Source: Dechloromonas sp. (lineage in GTDB: Bacteria; Pseudomonadota; Gammaproteobacteria; Burkholderiales; Rhodocyclaceae). From it: a stretch of 64,000 nucleotides of DNA. The stretch lies in assembly GCA_028687035.1 (NCBI GenBank), contig JAQUAX010000004.1, forward strand, positions 171,927 to 235,926. Reading direction: 5' to 3'. Below the pieces are notes generated by a model. That model saw only the letters and a list, made by a program, of their open reading frames with translations. It was not told the DNA's origin and made no database searches. Positions 47,733-57,948 of this stretch are shown piece by piece (the first letter of the stretch is position 1; every line of letters starts with the position of its first letter). The position numbers and the translations under genes were made by a program.

Positions 47733-50027
47733 GTGGGGAATCGGATTCGTCCGCTGAGTGCGGCACTGGCGCTGGCCATTTCATCGGGGGCCTTCGGGCA
47801 GGAGCCGGCAGCGGCGACGCCGGTCCTTGAGGACATCGTTGTCAGCGCGACGCGCAATCGCAGCCTGCCGGCGGTCGACGTGCTGGGCAGTGGCGAAATC
47901 GAATCCGCCCGGGCGGCAACCCAGGATGCGGCCAGCCTGTTGCGCGAGGTGCCCGGCGTCAGCCTGTACACCGCGGGTGGGCTGTCCAGCCTGCCGGCGA
48001 TCCACGGCCTGGCCGACGACCGCCTGCGGATCAGCGTGGATGGCATGGACTTCATCGCCTCCTGTCCCAATCACATGAATCCGCCGCTGTCCTACATCGA
48101 TCCGTCGAGCATCGCGAAGATCAAGGTCTATGCGGGCATCACGCCGGTCAGCGTCGGCGGCGACAGCATCGGCGGCAGCATCGTCGTCGACACGGCCGAG
48201 CCGAAATTCGCCGCGCCCGGCCAGGGCCTGCTGACCCAGGGCGAAGTCGGCACCTCCTACCGCAGCAACAACAATGCGGTCGCCGCCCATCTGTCGGCCA
48301 CCGCGGCGACCGAGAACTTCAGCGTCAGCTACTCGGGAGCCGGCAGCCAGGCCGACAACTACACGGCCGCCCGCAATTTCAAGACGACGACCGCAACCGG
48401 CCGCTTCGGCCACACGCTGCCGCTCGACGAAGTCGGCTCGACGGCCTACGAAAGCTGGACTCACCTGCTCGGGCTCGCCTACCGCAACGACAATCATCTT
48501 TTCGAGGCCAAGGTCGGCTATCAGGATGTCCCGAAGCAGCTCTATCCGAACCAGCGGATGGACATGCTGGGCAACGAGCAGACGCGGGTCAACCTGCGCT
48601 ATTTGGGACGCTACGACTGGGGCTTCCTCGAAGCCCGCGCCTTCCACGAGGAAGTCGATCATTTCATGGATTTCGGCGCCGACAAGCGTTACTGGTACGG
48701 TCCCGATTCAATGATCATGGGATCAGATAACGGTAAGCCTTGCACGCCGATCGGTAATGGCTGTGCTGCAGGCATGCCGATGTATTCGGCGAGCAAAACC
48801 ACAGGTGCCAACGTCAGGGCGGAAATCGACCTCGGCAAGGACGAGCTGTTGCGCGTCGGCGCCCTGTTCCAGCATTACACGCTCAACGACTGGTGGGCGG
48901 CCTCCGGCGCCAACATGTCACCCAATACCTTCCAGAACATCAACGACGGCGAGCGCGACCGCTTGGGCGTGTTCGGCGAATGGGAAAAGCGCCTGAGTCC
49001 GCAGTGGCTGACCCAGGTCGGCGTGCGCTACGAAATCGTCGGCACGGATGCCGGCATGGTGCATGGCTACAACCTCGATAGCGCGCCATTGACGATCGTT
49101 AGCGAGAAGAATAACCAGAGTCGCGATGCCGTGGATCTGAATTCCGCGGATCGCAGCCGGACCGATCACAACTGGGACCTGTCGGCGCTGGCGCGCTACA
49201 CGGTCGACGAAACCCGGGATGTCGAATTCGGCATCGCCCGCAAGGTTCGCTCCCCGAATCTGTATGAGCGCTATACGTGGTCGACCTGGACCATGGCCGC
49301 GGTGATGAACAACTTCGTCGGCGACGGCAACGGCTACATCGGCAATCTCGACCTGAAGCCGGAAACGGCCTACACCGCGTCGGCCACTTTCGACTGGCAT
49401 GCGGCGGATCGCCGCTGGGAAGCCAGGGCGACGCCTTTCATCACCTACGTCGATGACTACATCGATGCCGTCCGCTGGGATGGGGCAACCAACACCGCCA
49501 GCGCCGACACTGCGCCGGGCAAATACACGGTCCTCAAATACGCCAACCAGTCGGCCCGTCTGTATGGTCTCGACCTGTCGGGCCGCATGCCGCTGGGCCG
49601 GACCTCGTTCGGCGAGTTCGGGTTCAAGGGGCTGCTGAACTACACCCGCGGCGAGAACCGCGACACCGGCGGCAACCTGTACAACATCATGCCGCTGAAC
49701 GCGAAGCTGGTGCTGACCCATCAGAGCGGCGGCTGGAACAACGCGGTCGAGTTCGTTTCCGTGCTCGGCAAGCACGACGTGTCGGATGTCCGCAACGAAG
49801 TCGAAACCTCGGGTTACAACCTGACCCACCTGCGGGCGAGCTACGCCTGGCAGAAGGTCCGCGTCGATTTCGGCGTCGAGAACCTGTTCGACAAGTATTA
49901 CCAGCTGCCGCTGGGCGGCGCCTATACCGGTCAGGGCAAGACCATGAGCATCACCGGGACGCCCTGGGGTGTCGTCGTTCCCGGCATGGGGCGCTCCTTC
50001 TATGCCGGCCTGAACCTGAAGTTCTGA
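47733..50027 (+). CDS. OprC/NosA-like TonB-dependent copper receptor
   Basis: Outer-membrane receptor of 764 residues. A signal peptide and a TonB box-like start (VLEDIVVSATRNRSLPAV) are followed by a plug with the OprC/NosA hallmark ASCPNHMNPPLSYIDPSS, where Cys111 and Met115 form the CxxxM copper site, and a long barrel ending RSFYAGLNLKF. NosA and OprC bring copper to nitrous oxide reductase or general cupro-enzymes. The GTG at 47733 has a strong AGGGAGAAGG ribosome site, which decides the start. The assignment is by motif and length; the copper-specific HxM second site was not located with confidence. Confidence 0.87.
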   Translation: MGNRIRPLSAALALAISSGAFGQEPAAATPVLEDIVVSATRNRSLPAVDVLGSGEIESARAATQDAASLLREVPGVSLYTAGGLSSLPAIHGLADDRLRISVDGMDFIASCPNHMNPPLSYIDPSSIAKIKVYAGITPVSVGGDSIGGSIVVDTAEPKFAAPGQGLLTQGEVGTSYRSNNNAVAAHLSATAATENFSVSYSGAGSQADNYTAARNFKTTTATGRFGHTLPLDEVGSTAYESWTHLLGLAYRNDNHLFEAKVGYQDVPKQLYPNQRMDMLGNEQTRVNLRYLGRYDWGFLEARAFHEEVDHFMDFGADKRYWYGPDSMIMGSDNGKPCTPIGNGCAAGMPMYSASKTTGANVRAEIDLGKDELLRVGALFQHYTLNDWWAASGANMSPNTFQNINDGERDRLGVFGEWEKRLSPQWLTQVGVRYEIVGTDAGMVHGYNLDSAPLTIVSEKNNQSRDAVDLNSADRSRTDHNWDLSALARYTVDETRDVEFGIARKVRSPNLYERYTWSTWTMAAVMNNFVGDGNGYIGNLDLKPETAYTASATFDWHAADRRWEARATPFITYVDDYIDAVRWDGATNTASADTAPGKYTVLKYANQSARLYGLDLSGRMPLGRTSFGEFGFKGLLNYTRGENRDTGGNLYNIMPLNAKLVLTHQSGGWNNAVEFVSVLGKHDVSDVRNEVETSGYNLTHLRASYAWQKVRVDFGVENLFDKYYQLPLGGAYTGQGKTMSITGTPWGVVVPGMGRSFYAGLNLKF

Positions 50028-50047
50028 CGCGACAGGCGTTCCGCCCC

Positions 50048-50069
50048 GGCCCCGGCTGAGTCCGGGGCC
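50048..50069 (+). terminator. GC-rich hairpin after the copper receptor, possible terminator
   Basis: GGCCCCGG (50048-50055) and CCGGGGCC (50062-50069) form an 8-base stem with loop CTGAGT. No T-run follows, so termination is doubtful; it may mark the end of the receptor transcript or affect mRNA stability. Confidence 0.35.
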
Positions 50070-50097
50070 TCGGCATTGGTGCGCCGGGGAGATCATC

Positions 50098-50688
50098 ATG
50101 AAGTCGTTTGCCGCGATGAATTCGGCCTCCGAAATGCCGACGGTGGCTTCGCTGTGTCCGGAGGCCGGGGAGGTGCTGTTCCCGGCCGGCGGCAGCGGCG
50201 GTGCCTGGCGTCTCGAACGCGGCGTGGTCCGGCTCGACACGGTCGGCCGCGACGGCGAACGACAATTCGCCAGCCTGGCCATCGCCGGCGACATTCTCGG
50301 ATGCGAGACGCTGTTGTTCGGCGTTCATACCTTCCAGTCCACCGCGCTCACCCGCTGCGTGCTGCATGCCTGGCCTGGCGGTCCGCTCGGAGGGGATTCC
50401 CTGCTCGCCTCGCTGGCCGCGGCGCAGCGGCGTGCCGCGGAGGTCGTCGCCTTGCGCGGCGGGCAGGCGGTCGACCGCCTGCTCGCACTGGTCCGGCTGC
50501 TGGCCGACGATGCCGGGCGGGTCGTGCTGCCGATGCGCCAGGACATCGCCGACATCACGGCCTTGCGCTTCGAGACCATTTCCCGGCTGGTCAAGCGGCT
50601 CGAACAGGCGGGCGCACTGCGCTCGATCCGTCTTGAAGGCGTCCATGCGACCCGCAGCTTCCAGGTCGATCCGGCCTGCCTGGCCTGA
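50098..50688 (+). CDS. Crp/Fnr-family transcriptional regulator
   Basis: Protein of 196 residues. The N-terminal cyclic-nucleotide-like barrel (GEVLFPAGGSGGAWRLERGVV) is short and lacks an FNR-type cysteine cluster. The C-terminal winged helix has the HTH MRQDIADITALRFETISRLVKRL, whose E-x-x-S-R pattern in the recognition helix resembles FNR, implying a TTGAT-like half-site. It lies 70 bases after the copper receptor and directly before a TonB gene, so it may respond to oxygen, nitric oxide or copper demand. The ligand is unknown. Confidence 0.85.
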   Translation: MKSFAAMNSASEMPTVASLCPEAGEVLFPAGGSGGAWRLERGVVRLDTVGRDGERQFASLAIAGDILGCETLLFGVHTFQSTALTRCVLHAWPGGPLGGDSLLASLAAAQRRAAEVVALRGGQAVDRLLALVRLLADDAGRVVLPMRQDIADITALRFETISRLVKRLEQAGALRSIRLEGVHATRSFQVDPACLA

Positions 50689-50708
50689 GCCCGGGATAAA
50701 ATACGAAA

Positions 50709-51401
50709 ATGGATGCCCGTCGTCTTCTCATCGATCCGCCGCCGCCCGAATGGCGGCGGAGTTCGCCTTTCCTGCTGCTGGCGCTCGCGCTGCACGGGGC
50801 GGTGCTGCTCTGGCCGCTGCGGGGCGTCGGCGAGGAGCCGGCGCCGCCTCAGGTCGCCGTGACCGTCAGTCTGCGCGACGCCGTCACGGCGCCTGAGCCG
50901 GTCAGCGTCCGGCCGGCCCCGCCCGAGCCGGTGCGGCGTCCGCCGGTGCCCCAGCGGACCGAGCGTCCGCAGCCGAAAGCGCGCCCGGTGCTGGCGATGG
51001 CGGCTGCCGCGGAGGCCGCGCCGGCCACCTTCTTGGTACCGACCGCGGCGCCGGAGCCTCCGGCCGCGGCTGCGTCGGCGCCGGCCGCGGCCGGTCCGGT
51101 CCAGGCTGCCGCGCCGGTCACGGCCGCCCGTTACGATGCGGCCTACCTGCACAATCCCGAACCCAGATATCCGCCGATCTCGCGCCGCCTCGGCGAGCAG
51201 GGCAAGGTGCTGTTGAAGGTCCGGGTTACCGCCGAGGGGCTGCCCGCCGCGGTCGACCTCGAGAGGAGCAGCAGTTTCGAGCGCCTCGACGAGGCGGCCC
51301 GCCAGGTCGTCGGGCGCTGGCGCTTCGTGCCCGCCAAGCGGGGCGAGCAGGCGATCGAGGCCTCGGTGATCGTGCCGATCGTTTTCCGGCTCGAAGGCTA
51401 G
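50709..51401 (+). CDS. tonB: TonB energy transducer
   Basis: Protein of 230 residues. One N-terminal membrane helix (about residues 18-38, SPFLLLALALHGAVLLWPL), a proline/alanine-rich periplasmic spacer and a C-terminal TonB domain (about residues 150-230: NPEPRYPPISRRLGEQGKVLLKV, then VVGRWRFVPAKRG). It couples the inner-membrane motor to outer-membrane receptors. No exbB or exbD lies nearby, so it must use ones coded elsewhere. The position after the copper receptor suggests it serves that protein, though a shared role with btuB is possible. Confidence 0.88.
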   Translation: MDARRLLIDPPPPEWRRSSPFLLLALALHGAVLLWPLRGVGEEPAPPQVAVTVSLRDAVTAPEPVSVRPAPPEPVRRPPVPQRTERPQPKARPVLAMAAAAEAAPATFLVPTAAPEPPAAAASAPAAAGPVQAAAPVTAARYDAAYLHNPEPRYPPISRRLGEQGKVLLKVRVTAEGLPAAVDLERSSSFERLDEAARQVVGRWRFVPAKRGEQAIEASVIVPIVFRLEG

Positions 51402-51461
51402 CGCCGGGGCGCGTGGAAAAACGCCGTTACAAATCAATCGCCTCCGGAGCGCGGGGGGGCA

Positions 51462-51490
51462 TTGAAGCGGGCGTCTCCCTTTGTTACCAT
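51462..51490 (+). promoter_or_regulatory. Sigma-70-type promoter of the tmRNA gene
   Basis: TTGAAG at 51462-51467 and TACCAT at 51485-51490 are separated by 17 bases. They lie just before the acceptor half of the tmRNA, predicting a start near 51497. Confidence 0.5.
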
Positions 51491-51496
51491 GAGCGC

Positions 51497-51748
51497 ATGG
51501 TTGTAACTCCGGCGAGCTGGAGGCGTTCTGGACAGGGGTTCGACTCCCCTCATCTCCACCTGAGCGTAGGGCAGTATGTTCAGGTGGGGGTGTACCGGTT
51601 TCGACAGGGCGAACAAGAGTGAGCAGGCAACCCGAGAGGTGACGGACGTAATCCGCACAAATCCATAATTGCCAACGATGAGCAATTCGCTATTGCTGCG
51701 TAAGCAAGCATAGCTGGGGCCGCTGAAGCCTTATTACCCAAGACAGCC
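51497..51748 (+). ncRNA. ssrA: Circularly permuted two-piece tmRNA
   Basis: The 3' acceptor half comes first: GGGGTTCGACTCCCC (T-arm) then CATCTCCACC at 51551-51560. An intervening loop (about 51561-51585, with TGA...TCA closing a hairpin) follows, then the 5' half GGGGGTGTACCGGTTTCGAC at 51586. The two GGGGGTG/CATCTCC strands give a seven-base acceptor stem. The tag frame is at 51671-51703: GCC AAC GAT GAG CAA TTC GCT ATT GCT GCG TAA, peptide ANDEQFAIAA, like the betaproteobacterial ANDERFALAA. CCA is only partly encoded (CCT). Such split genes are known in some Betaproteobacteria. tmRNA rescues stalled ribosomes and tags nascent chains for proteolysis. Ends are approximate. Confidence 0.92.
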
Positions 51749-51777
51749 GCAGGGGACTTCGGTCCCCTGCGTCATTT
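51749..51777 (+). terminator. Terminator of the tmRNA gene
   Basis: A perfect 9-base stem (GCAGGGGAC at 51749-51757, GTCCCCTGC at 51762-51770) closed by a stable TTCG tetraloop and followed by GTCATTT. It ends the tmRNA transcript just before the convergent riboflavin synthase gene. Confidence 0.85.
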
Positions 51778-51785
51778 CCGGAAGG

Positions 51786-52382
51786 TCATTCCTCGCCGTC
51801 GGCGCTGAGCAGCCGCTCGCAGTAGCGGGCGATCAGGTCGACTTCCAGATTGACCCGGGCGCCCGGTGCCAGCCGGTGCAGCGTCGTGTTTTCCAGCGTG
51901 TGTGGGATCAGGTTGATCGTGAAATCGGTGCCATTGACGCCGTTGACCGTCAGGCTGGTGCCGTCGACGGTGATTGATCCCTTGCGTGCGATGTATTTGG
52001 CCAGGGACTGCGGGGCGCGGATTTCCAGCAGGCGGTTGTCGCCGACCGGGTCGAAGCGCAGCACTTCGCCGACGCCATCGACGTGGCCGGTGACCAGGTG
52101 GCCGCCGAGGCGGTCGGCCAGGCGCAGCGCCTTTTCCAGGTTGACCGGTCCGGGCGCGTCGAGGCCGACGGTGCAGGACAGGGTTTCCGGGGACACGTCG
52201 ACCATGAAGTGATTGCCTTCCTTGGCGACCACGGTCAGGCAGACGCCGTTGTGGGCGATCGAGTCGCCCAGCGCGACGTCGTCGAGGCCCAGCGTGGCGG
52301 CCTCGACGTGCAGCCGGAAGCCCACTTCGCGGGCGGTCAGGTGGGTGATGCGGCCGACGGCCGCGACGATTCCAGAAAACAT
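51786..52382 (-). CDS. ribE: Riboflavin synthase, alpha subunit
   Basis: Enzyme of 198 residues that dismutates two 6,7-dimethyl-8-ribityllumazine molecules to riboflavin. Two homologous lumazine-binding halves are visible: MFSGIVAAVGRI, AHNGVCLTVVAKEGNHF in the first, and GHLVTGHVDGVGEVL, ITVDGTSLTVNGVNGTDF in the second, with the C-terminal trimer helix NLEVDLIARYCERLL. The gene stands alone between the tmRNA and the DUF6600-type gene, rather than in a rib operon. Confidence 0.95.
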   Translation of the reverse strand: MFSGIVAAVGRITHLTAREVGFRLHVEAATLGLDDVALGDSIAHNGVCLTVVAKEGNHFMVDVSPETLSCTVGLDAPGPVNLEKALRLADRLGGHLVTGHVDGVGEVLRFDPVGDNRLLEIRAPQSLAKYIARKGSITVDGTSLTVNGVNGTDFTINLIPHTLENTTLHRLAPGARVNLEVDLIARYCERLLSADGEE

Positions 52383-52472
52383 GGCTAGGCCCGGTGTCGT
52401 GAAAACGGCGACTTTACCCGTTGCCCGCCCCGGGCGCCAAGGGGGATGCCGGTTTTTCGCGGCCTCCGCGGA

Positions 52473-54503
52473 TCAGCGGCTGCCCCGCTCGTTGTCGCGT
52501 TCGTGACGCCGGGGCTCGCGCGCTTCCGGCGGCGGACGCTCGCGCATCGGGGCAGGGCGCGGTTCGGGGGCGGCCCGCGGCCGCTCGACCGGGGCCTCGA
52601 ACTGGCGCGGTGCGCTGCGCCGCATTTCGGGCGGCGCATCGTTGCGTTCGGTGAAGGCGGGGCGTTCCGGACGGCGGATTTCGCGCGGCAGTTCCGGGGC
52701 GTTGCGCGGTGCTTCGTCGAAGCGGGGCTGGAAGGCGGGGCCGTTTGCCGAGGAAGGGCGCCGCGGCTCGTCGCCGTTCATGCGGACGGCCGGTGGCGTG
52801 ATGCGTTCGACGTCGCGGCGGTCGTTGCGGCGGTCGGGGGCGTCCGCTTCCGGCGGAAGCCGGCGTTCGGGGAAATCGGCGCGTTCCGGGACGGCCGGCC
52901 GGCGGATGGCCGGCGACGTCTCCGGATCGCGCCGATTGTCGAACGGTCGAACTGCCGGGCGCATTTCAGGGCGCATTTCAGGGCGCATTTCCGGGCGCAT
53001 TTCCGGGCGCATTTCCGGGCGCATTTCCGGGCGTGCTTCAGGGCGTGCTTCAGGGCGTGCTTCAGGGCGTGCTTCGGGACGCATGTCGGGACGCATGTCG
53101 GGACGCATGTCGGGACGCATGTCGGGACGCATGTCGGGACGCATGTCGGGACGCGCGGCGCCTTCCCCGCTGCGGAACGCGCCGCGCGGCATTTCGTCGG
53201 CCCGTCGCGGTGGGCGTTGCTCGGTGCTGCGGTGCGCGCGCAGCCAGTCATCCCCGGGGGCGGTCCGGACCGGCGCGGCGCGCAGTTCCGCGGTGCGCGG
53301 CGCCTTGAATTCGCGGGCGCCGATCGGGCGTCCCTGGCGCAGGTGGTCGGCCGGAACGACGGTGACCGCCTGCGGCATTTCGCGATACGCGTAATGGTGC
53401 CGGGCGTCCGGGCGGGTCGCGCGGTCGATCTGCCGCGGGTCGTGGATGTGCGTGACGTTGATCCGGCGGACGTAGGTCGGACCGTGCCGGTAGCCGGGGA
53501 CGTAGACTTCGCGCGGGCCGAGCGGGAACCAGCCGACGGCCGGGGCGCTGCCGAACGAGAAGCTGAGGCTCCAACCGGGATTGCCGATCCAGGCGACCAG
53601 CGCCGGCGCATAGACCGGCCGCGCGACCAGGCGTCCGGGGACCCAGGCCCAGCGGCCATGGACGATCACCCAGCGGCCGTAGTGGAAGGGTGCGAAACCC
53701 CAGGGCGCCTGGTCGATCCAGGTCCAGCCCCAGGGGGCGATCCAGGCCCAGCGCCCGAAGCGGTACGGGGCCCAGTCGGCCGGCACGGCGCGCGGGTACC
53801 ACAGCGTGCCGTAGTCGGGGCTGGCCTGCCAGTCGCCCCAGGCGTCCAGGTCCTGGTAGCCGGTCATGTAGGGCGATACGTGGCGGCGCGCCGGTCCGGC
53901 CAGCGTGGCGTTCTCGCGTTCGGCGACCCAGCGGTCGAAGCCGTCGCTGCGATCGTCGCGGCCGATACTCAGTCCTCCGTCCAGGCGGGCCTGCTCGCCG
54001 GCGTCGATCCGGGTCCGCCGGCGGCCGTCGTCGAGTTCGGCGGCGCCGGCCTGGACGCTCAGCAGGGTCGCGCCGTTGCGCACGTCGACCCGGTAGCGAC
54101 CGGCCGCGGCGAAACGGATACTGCCGTCCGGCGTCTGCAGCGCGATGTCGGCGGCCTGTTCGGCGTCGAGGATGCTCAGCGCCAGCGTGCCGGCATCGAT
54201 GCGGACGGCGACCTGGCTGTCGTCGACGGCGACGAATTCGAGCTGGCTGCCGCCGCCGATACGGTAGGCCGTCGAGCCGATCCAGATCTCGGCCCGGCCG
54301 TCGCGATCGGTCGCCAGCGCGGCGCCGGAGCTGACCGGCCAGTTCGGCGTTGCCGCTTCGCCCGGTGCGTCGCGGTCGACGCGGAATTCGACGCCGTTTT
54401 CCAGATGCGCGATGCGACCGACGCGGGCCGGCGGATCGGCTAGCGCCAGCGTGCTTGCCAGGCAGGCAAGGAGGGCGGCCAGGAAATGGAGGGGGCGGGA
54501 CAT
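52473..54503 (-). CDS. Secreted DUF6600/FecR-like protein with tetrapeptide repeats
   Basis: Large protein of 676 residues. A signal peptide ([22 protein letters not shown]) is followed by a FecR-like region (about residues 30-175) and a tryptophan/tyrosine-rich DUF6600 region (about 215-330: [37 protein letters not shown]). The rest is a low-complexity Arg/Pro/Glu-rich tail with 16 tandem four-residue units (RPDM six times, RPEA four, RPEM six) at about residues 450-514. The tail's high positive charge suggests contact with an anionic surface, but function is unknown. It is a long ORF whose tail is also open on the opposite strand. Confidence 0.75.
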   Translation of the reverse strand: MSRPLHFLAALLACLASTLALADPPARVGRIAHLENGVEFRVDRDAPGEAATPNWPVSSGAALATDRDGRAEIWIGSTAYRIGGGSQLEFVAVDDSQVAVRIDAGTLALSILDAEQAADIALQTPDGSIRFAAAGRYRVDVRNGATLLSVQAGAAELDDGRRRTRIDAGEQARLDGGLSIGRDDRSDGFDRWVAERENATLAGPARRHVSPYMTGYQDLDAWGDWQASPDYGTLWYPRAVPADWAPYRFGRWAWIAPWGWTWIDQAPWGFAPFHYGRWVIVHGRWAWVPGRLVARPVYAPALVAWIGNPGWSLSFSFGSAPAVGWFPLGPREVYVPGYRHGPTYVRRINVTHIHDPRQIDRATRPDARHHYAYREMPQAVTVVPADHLRQGRPIGAREFKAPRTAELRAAPVRTAPGDDWLRAHRSTEQRPPRRADEMPRGAFRSGEGAARPDMRPDMRPDMRPDMRPDMRPDMRPEARPEARPEARPEARPEMRPEMRPEMRPEMRPEMRPEMRPAVRPFDNRRDPETSPAIRRPAVPERADFPERRLPPEADAPDRRNDRRDVERITPPAVRMNGDEPRRPSSANGPAFQPRFDEAPRNAPELPREIRRPERPAFTERNDAPPEMRRSAPRQFEAPVERPRAAPEPRPAPMRERPPPEAREPRRHERDNERGSR
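52959..53153. repeat. 12-base tandem repeat array (16 copies) in the DUF6600 gene
   Basis: Sixteen in-frame 12-base units encode RPxM or RPxA. Copies fall into blocks of near-identical units: six CATGTCGGGACG, four TGCTTC-type, and six CATTTC-type units (plus-strand reading). Block homogeneity suggests recent expansion by slippage or unequal crossing-over, so copy number may vary between strains. Confidence 0.95.
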
Positions 54504-54677
54504 CGGGGGCTCCTCGGAAAGCGTGTTTCACCGAATTAACGCATATCCGCCCGGATCGATGCAGGGAAATGGTTTCAGGATGTTGCGGCGGCCCCGGTGC
54601 ATCCGGAAAACCTTCGATATTTCAGCGCCCTGAAGTAAAATCCGCGGTCCGATACCGCACTGCAACAAGCCATCTTC

Positions 54678-56576
54678 ATGCTCTACCCCACCCGTTTCGA
54701 TGTCATCGTCGTCGGCGGCGGCCATGCCGGCACCGAGGCCGCGCTTGCCGCTGCGCGCGCCGGTGCGAACACGCTGCTGCTGACGCACAATCTCGACACG
54801 CTCGGGGCGATGAGCTGCAATCCGTCGATCGGCGGCATCGGCAAGGGGCATCTGGTGCGCGAGGTCGATGCGCTGGGCGGCGCGATGGCGGCGGCGACCG
54901 ACGAGTCCGGCATCCAGTTCCGCATCCTGAACGCGTCGAAGGGGCCGGCGGTGCGCGCCACCCGCGCCCAGGCCGACCGCGTGCTGTACAAGCAGGCGAT
55001 CCGCATGCGCCTGGAAAACCAGGCCAACCTAACCATTTTTGCACAGGCCTGCGACGACCTGATCGTCGAGGGCGACAAGGTGTGCGGCGCGGTGACGCAG
55101 CTCGGCATCCGCTTTTTGGCCGAATCCGTGGTGTTGACCGCGGGAACCTTCCTCAACGGCAAGATCCACGTCGGGCTCGAGAACTACACCGGCGGGCGCA
55201 TGGGCGATCCGCCGTCGGTGTCGCTGGCCGCCCGGCTGAAGGAACTGAACCTGCCGCAAGGCCGGCTGAAGACCGGCACGCCGCCGCGCCTCGATGGCAA
55301 GACCATCGATTTTTCGGTGATGGAGGAGCAGCATTCGGACGATCCGATGCCCGTCTTCTCCTTCCTCGGCAACGCGGCGCAGCATCCGAAGCAGCTGCCG
55401 TGCTGGATCACCGAAACCAACGAACGGACGCACGACATCATCCGCGGCGGCCTCGACCGTTCGCCGATGTACACCGGCGTCATCGAGGGCGTCGGCCCGC
55501 GCTACTGCCCGTCGATCGAGGACAAGATCCACCGTTTCGCCGACAAGGACAGCCACCACGTCTTCCTCGAACCGGAAGGCCTGACGACGCACGAAATCTA
55601 CCCGAACGGCGTGTCCACCAGCCTGCCCTTCGACGTGCAGCTGGCGCTGGTGCGTTCGATCCGTGGCATGGAAAACGTGCACATCCTGCGTCCGGGCTAC
55701 GCGATCGAGTACGATTTCTACGACCCGCGCGGCCTCAAGGACACGCTGGAGACCAAGGCGATCAACGGCCTGTTCTTCGCCGGTCAGATCAACGGAACGA
55801 CCGGTTACGAGGAAGCCGCGGCGCAGGGGCTGCTCGCCGGCATCAACGCGGTGCGCTACGTGCGCGGCGAGCCCGGCTGGTGCCCGAAACGCAACGAGGC
55901 CTACCTCGGCGTGCTGGTCGATGACCTGATCACGCGCGGCGTTTCCGACCCTTACCGGATGTTCACCAGCCGCGCCGAGTACCGCCTTTCCCTGCGCGAG
56001 GACAACGCCGACCTGCGCCTGACCGAGCAGGGCCGCGCGCTGGGCCTGGTCGACGACGAGCGCTGGGCCGCCTTCTGCGGCAAGCGCGACGCGATCGCCG
56101 CCGAGCAGGAGCGCCTGAAGTCGACCTGGGTCAATCCGAAGATCGTTTCGGCGGAAGACTGCCAGCGCGTGCTCGGCAAGGCGATCGACCACGAATACAA
56201 CCTGTTCGAGCTGCTGCGCCGGCCGGAAGTCGCCTACGGCGAACTGGTTTCGCTGGCAATCGACGGTCGACCGCAGGATGCCCCCGCAATCGACGACGCC
56301 GTCGTCGAGCAGCTGGAAATCTCGGCCAAGTACCAGGGCTACATCGACCGTCAGGCCGAGGAAGTCGCCAGGTCGGCCAGCTACGAGAACACCGTGCTGC
56401 CGGCCGATCTCGACTATGCCGCGGTCGCCGGGCTGTCCAACGAGGTCAAGCAGAAGCTCGGCCTGCACAAGCCGCAGACCATCGGCCAGGCCTCGCGCAT
56501 CCAGGGCATCACGCCGGCCGCGATCTCGCTGCTGCTGATCCATCTGAAGCGCCTCAAGCCGGGGTCCGCCGCATGA
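54678..56576 (+). CDS. mnmG: tRNA uridine-5-carboxymethylaminomethyl modification protein MnmG (GidA)
   Basis: FAD-dependent enzyme of 632 residues which, with MnmE, modifies the wobble uridine of certain tRNAs. The FAD fold [17 protein letters not shown] starts at about residue 13; then [19 protein letters not shown], the [11 protein letters not shown] segment and the C-terminal helical domain ending [12 protein letters not shown]. It begins the classic gid-par-atp chain near the chromosome origin. The stop overlaps the rsmG start as ATGA. Confidence 0.96.
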   Translation: MLYPTRFDVIVVGGGHAGTEAALAAARAGANTLLLTHNLDTLGAMSCNPSIGGIGKGHLVREVDALGGAMAAATDESGIQFRILNASKGPAVRATRAQADRVLYKQAIRMRLENQANLTIFAQACDDLIVEGDKVCGAVTQLGIRFLAESVVLTAGTFLNGKIHVGLENYTGGRMGDPPSVSLAARLKELNLPQGRLKTGTPPRLDGKTIDFSVMEEQHSDDPMPVFSFLGNAAQHPKQLPCWITETNERTHDIIRGGLDRSPMYTGVIEGVGPRYCPSIEDKIHRFADKDSHHVFLEPEGLTTHEIYPNGVSTSLPFDVQLALVRSIRGMENVHILRPGYAIEYDFYDPRGLKDTLETKAINGLFFAGQINGTTGYEEAAAQGLLAGINAVRYVRGEPGWCPKRNEAYLGVLVDDLITRGVSDPYRMFTSRAEYRLSLREDNADLRLTEQGRALGLVDDERWAAFCGKRDAIAAEQERLKSTWVNPKIVSAEDCQRVLGKAIDHEYNLFELLRRPEVAYGELVSLAIDGRPQDAPAIDDAVVEQLEISAKYQGYIDRQAEEVARSASYENTVLPADLDYAAVAGLSNEVKQKLGLHKPQTIGQASRIQGITPAAISLLLIHLKRLKPGSAA

Positions 56577-57186
56577 CCGGGATCGCGCTCCAGGACGGCC
56601 TCGCCGAACTCGGCATCGACCTGCCGCAGGAAGCGCAGCAGAGGCTGCTCGCCTTCCGCGACCTGCTGCTGAAGTGGAACAAGACCTACAACCTGACCGC
56701 GCTGCGCGATCCGGAACAGGCGATCTCGCATCACCTGCTCGATTCGCTGGCCATCCTGCCGCACGTCGGCGACGGCGCGCTGCTCGACGTCGGCTCCGGC
56801 GGCGGCCTGCCCGGCATCCCGCTGGCGATCGCCCGGCCGCAGTTGCCGGTGTCCATGGTCGATACCGTGCAGAAGAAGGCGACCTTCCTGCAGCAGGCGG
56901 CGATCCAGCTCGGCCTGAAGAACGTCGCGGTGCACCACGCCCGGGTCGAGGAAATGTCCGGCCAGTATGCGCAGATCAGTTCGCGCGCCTTCGCTGAAAT
57001 CGGCCTCTTCGTCCGCCTGACCCGTCACCTGCTGGCGCCGGGCGGGCGCTGGCTGGCGATGAAGGGTGTCCGGCCGGACGACGAGATGGCCGCATTGCCG
57101 GCCGATGTCGTCGTCGAACGGATCATTCCCTTGCATGTCCCCGGCCTCGGTGCCGAGCGTCACCTCATCATCCTGAAAGCGGGTCA

Positions 57187-57190
<4 letters not shown>
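56573..57190 (+). CDS. rsmG: 16S rRNA (guanine527-N7)-methyltransferase RsmG (GidB)
   Basis: SAM-dependent methyltransferase of 205 residues. The glycine-rich cofactor loop is [20 protein letters not shown] (about residue 64), preceded by the family stretch [21 protein letters not shown] (broken at 20 in the protein). It methylates 16S rRNA near the decoding centre; loss gives mild streptomycin resistance. The start overlaps the mnmG stop and the stop overlaps the parA start, so all three are linked. Confidence 0.96.

Positions 57191-57944
<754 letters not shown>

Positions 57945-57948
<4 letters not shown>

Noticed and set aside
51413..51622. Short plus-strand open frame of 69 codons across the tmRNA
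   Set aside because: It runs through the acceptor half of the tmRNA, with no ribosome site and no coding signs.
52959..53153. Tandem repeats considered as a CRISPR array
   Set aside because: Units are 12 bases, contiguous without spacers and stay in frame with the coding sequence.
54524..54531. TGTTTCAC considered as a parS site near parA/parB
   Set aside because: Only one half-site of the 16-base parS palindrome is present (TGTTTCACCGAATTAA against TGTTTCACGTGAAACA); a complete site was not found in the window.
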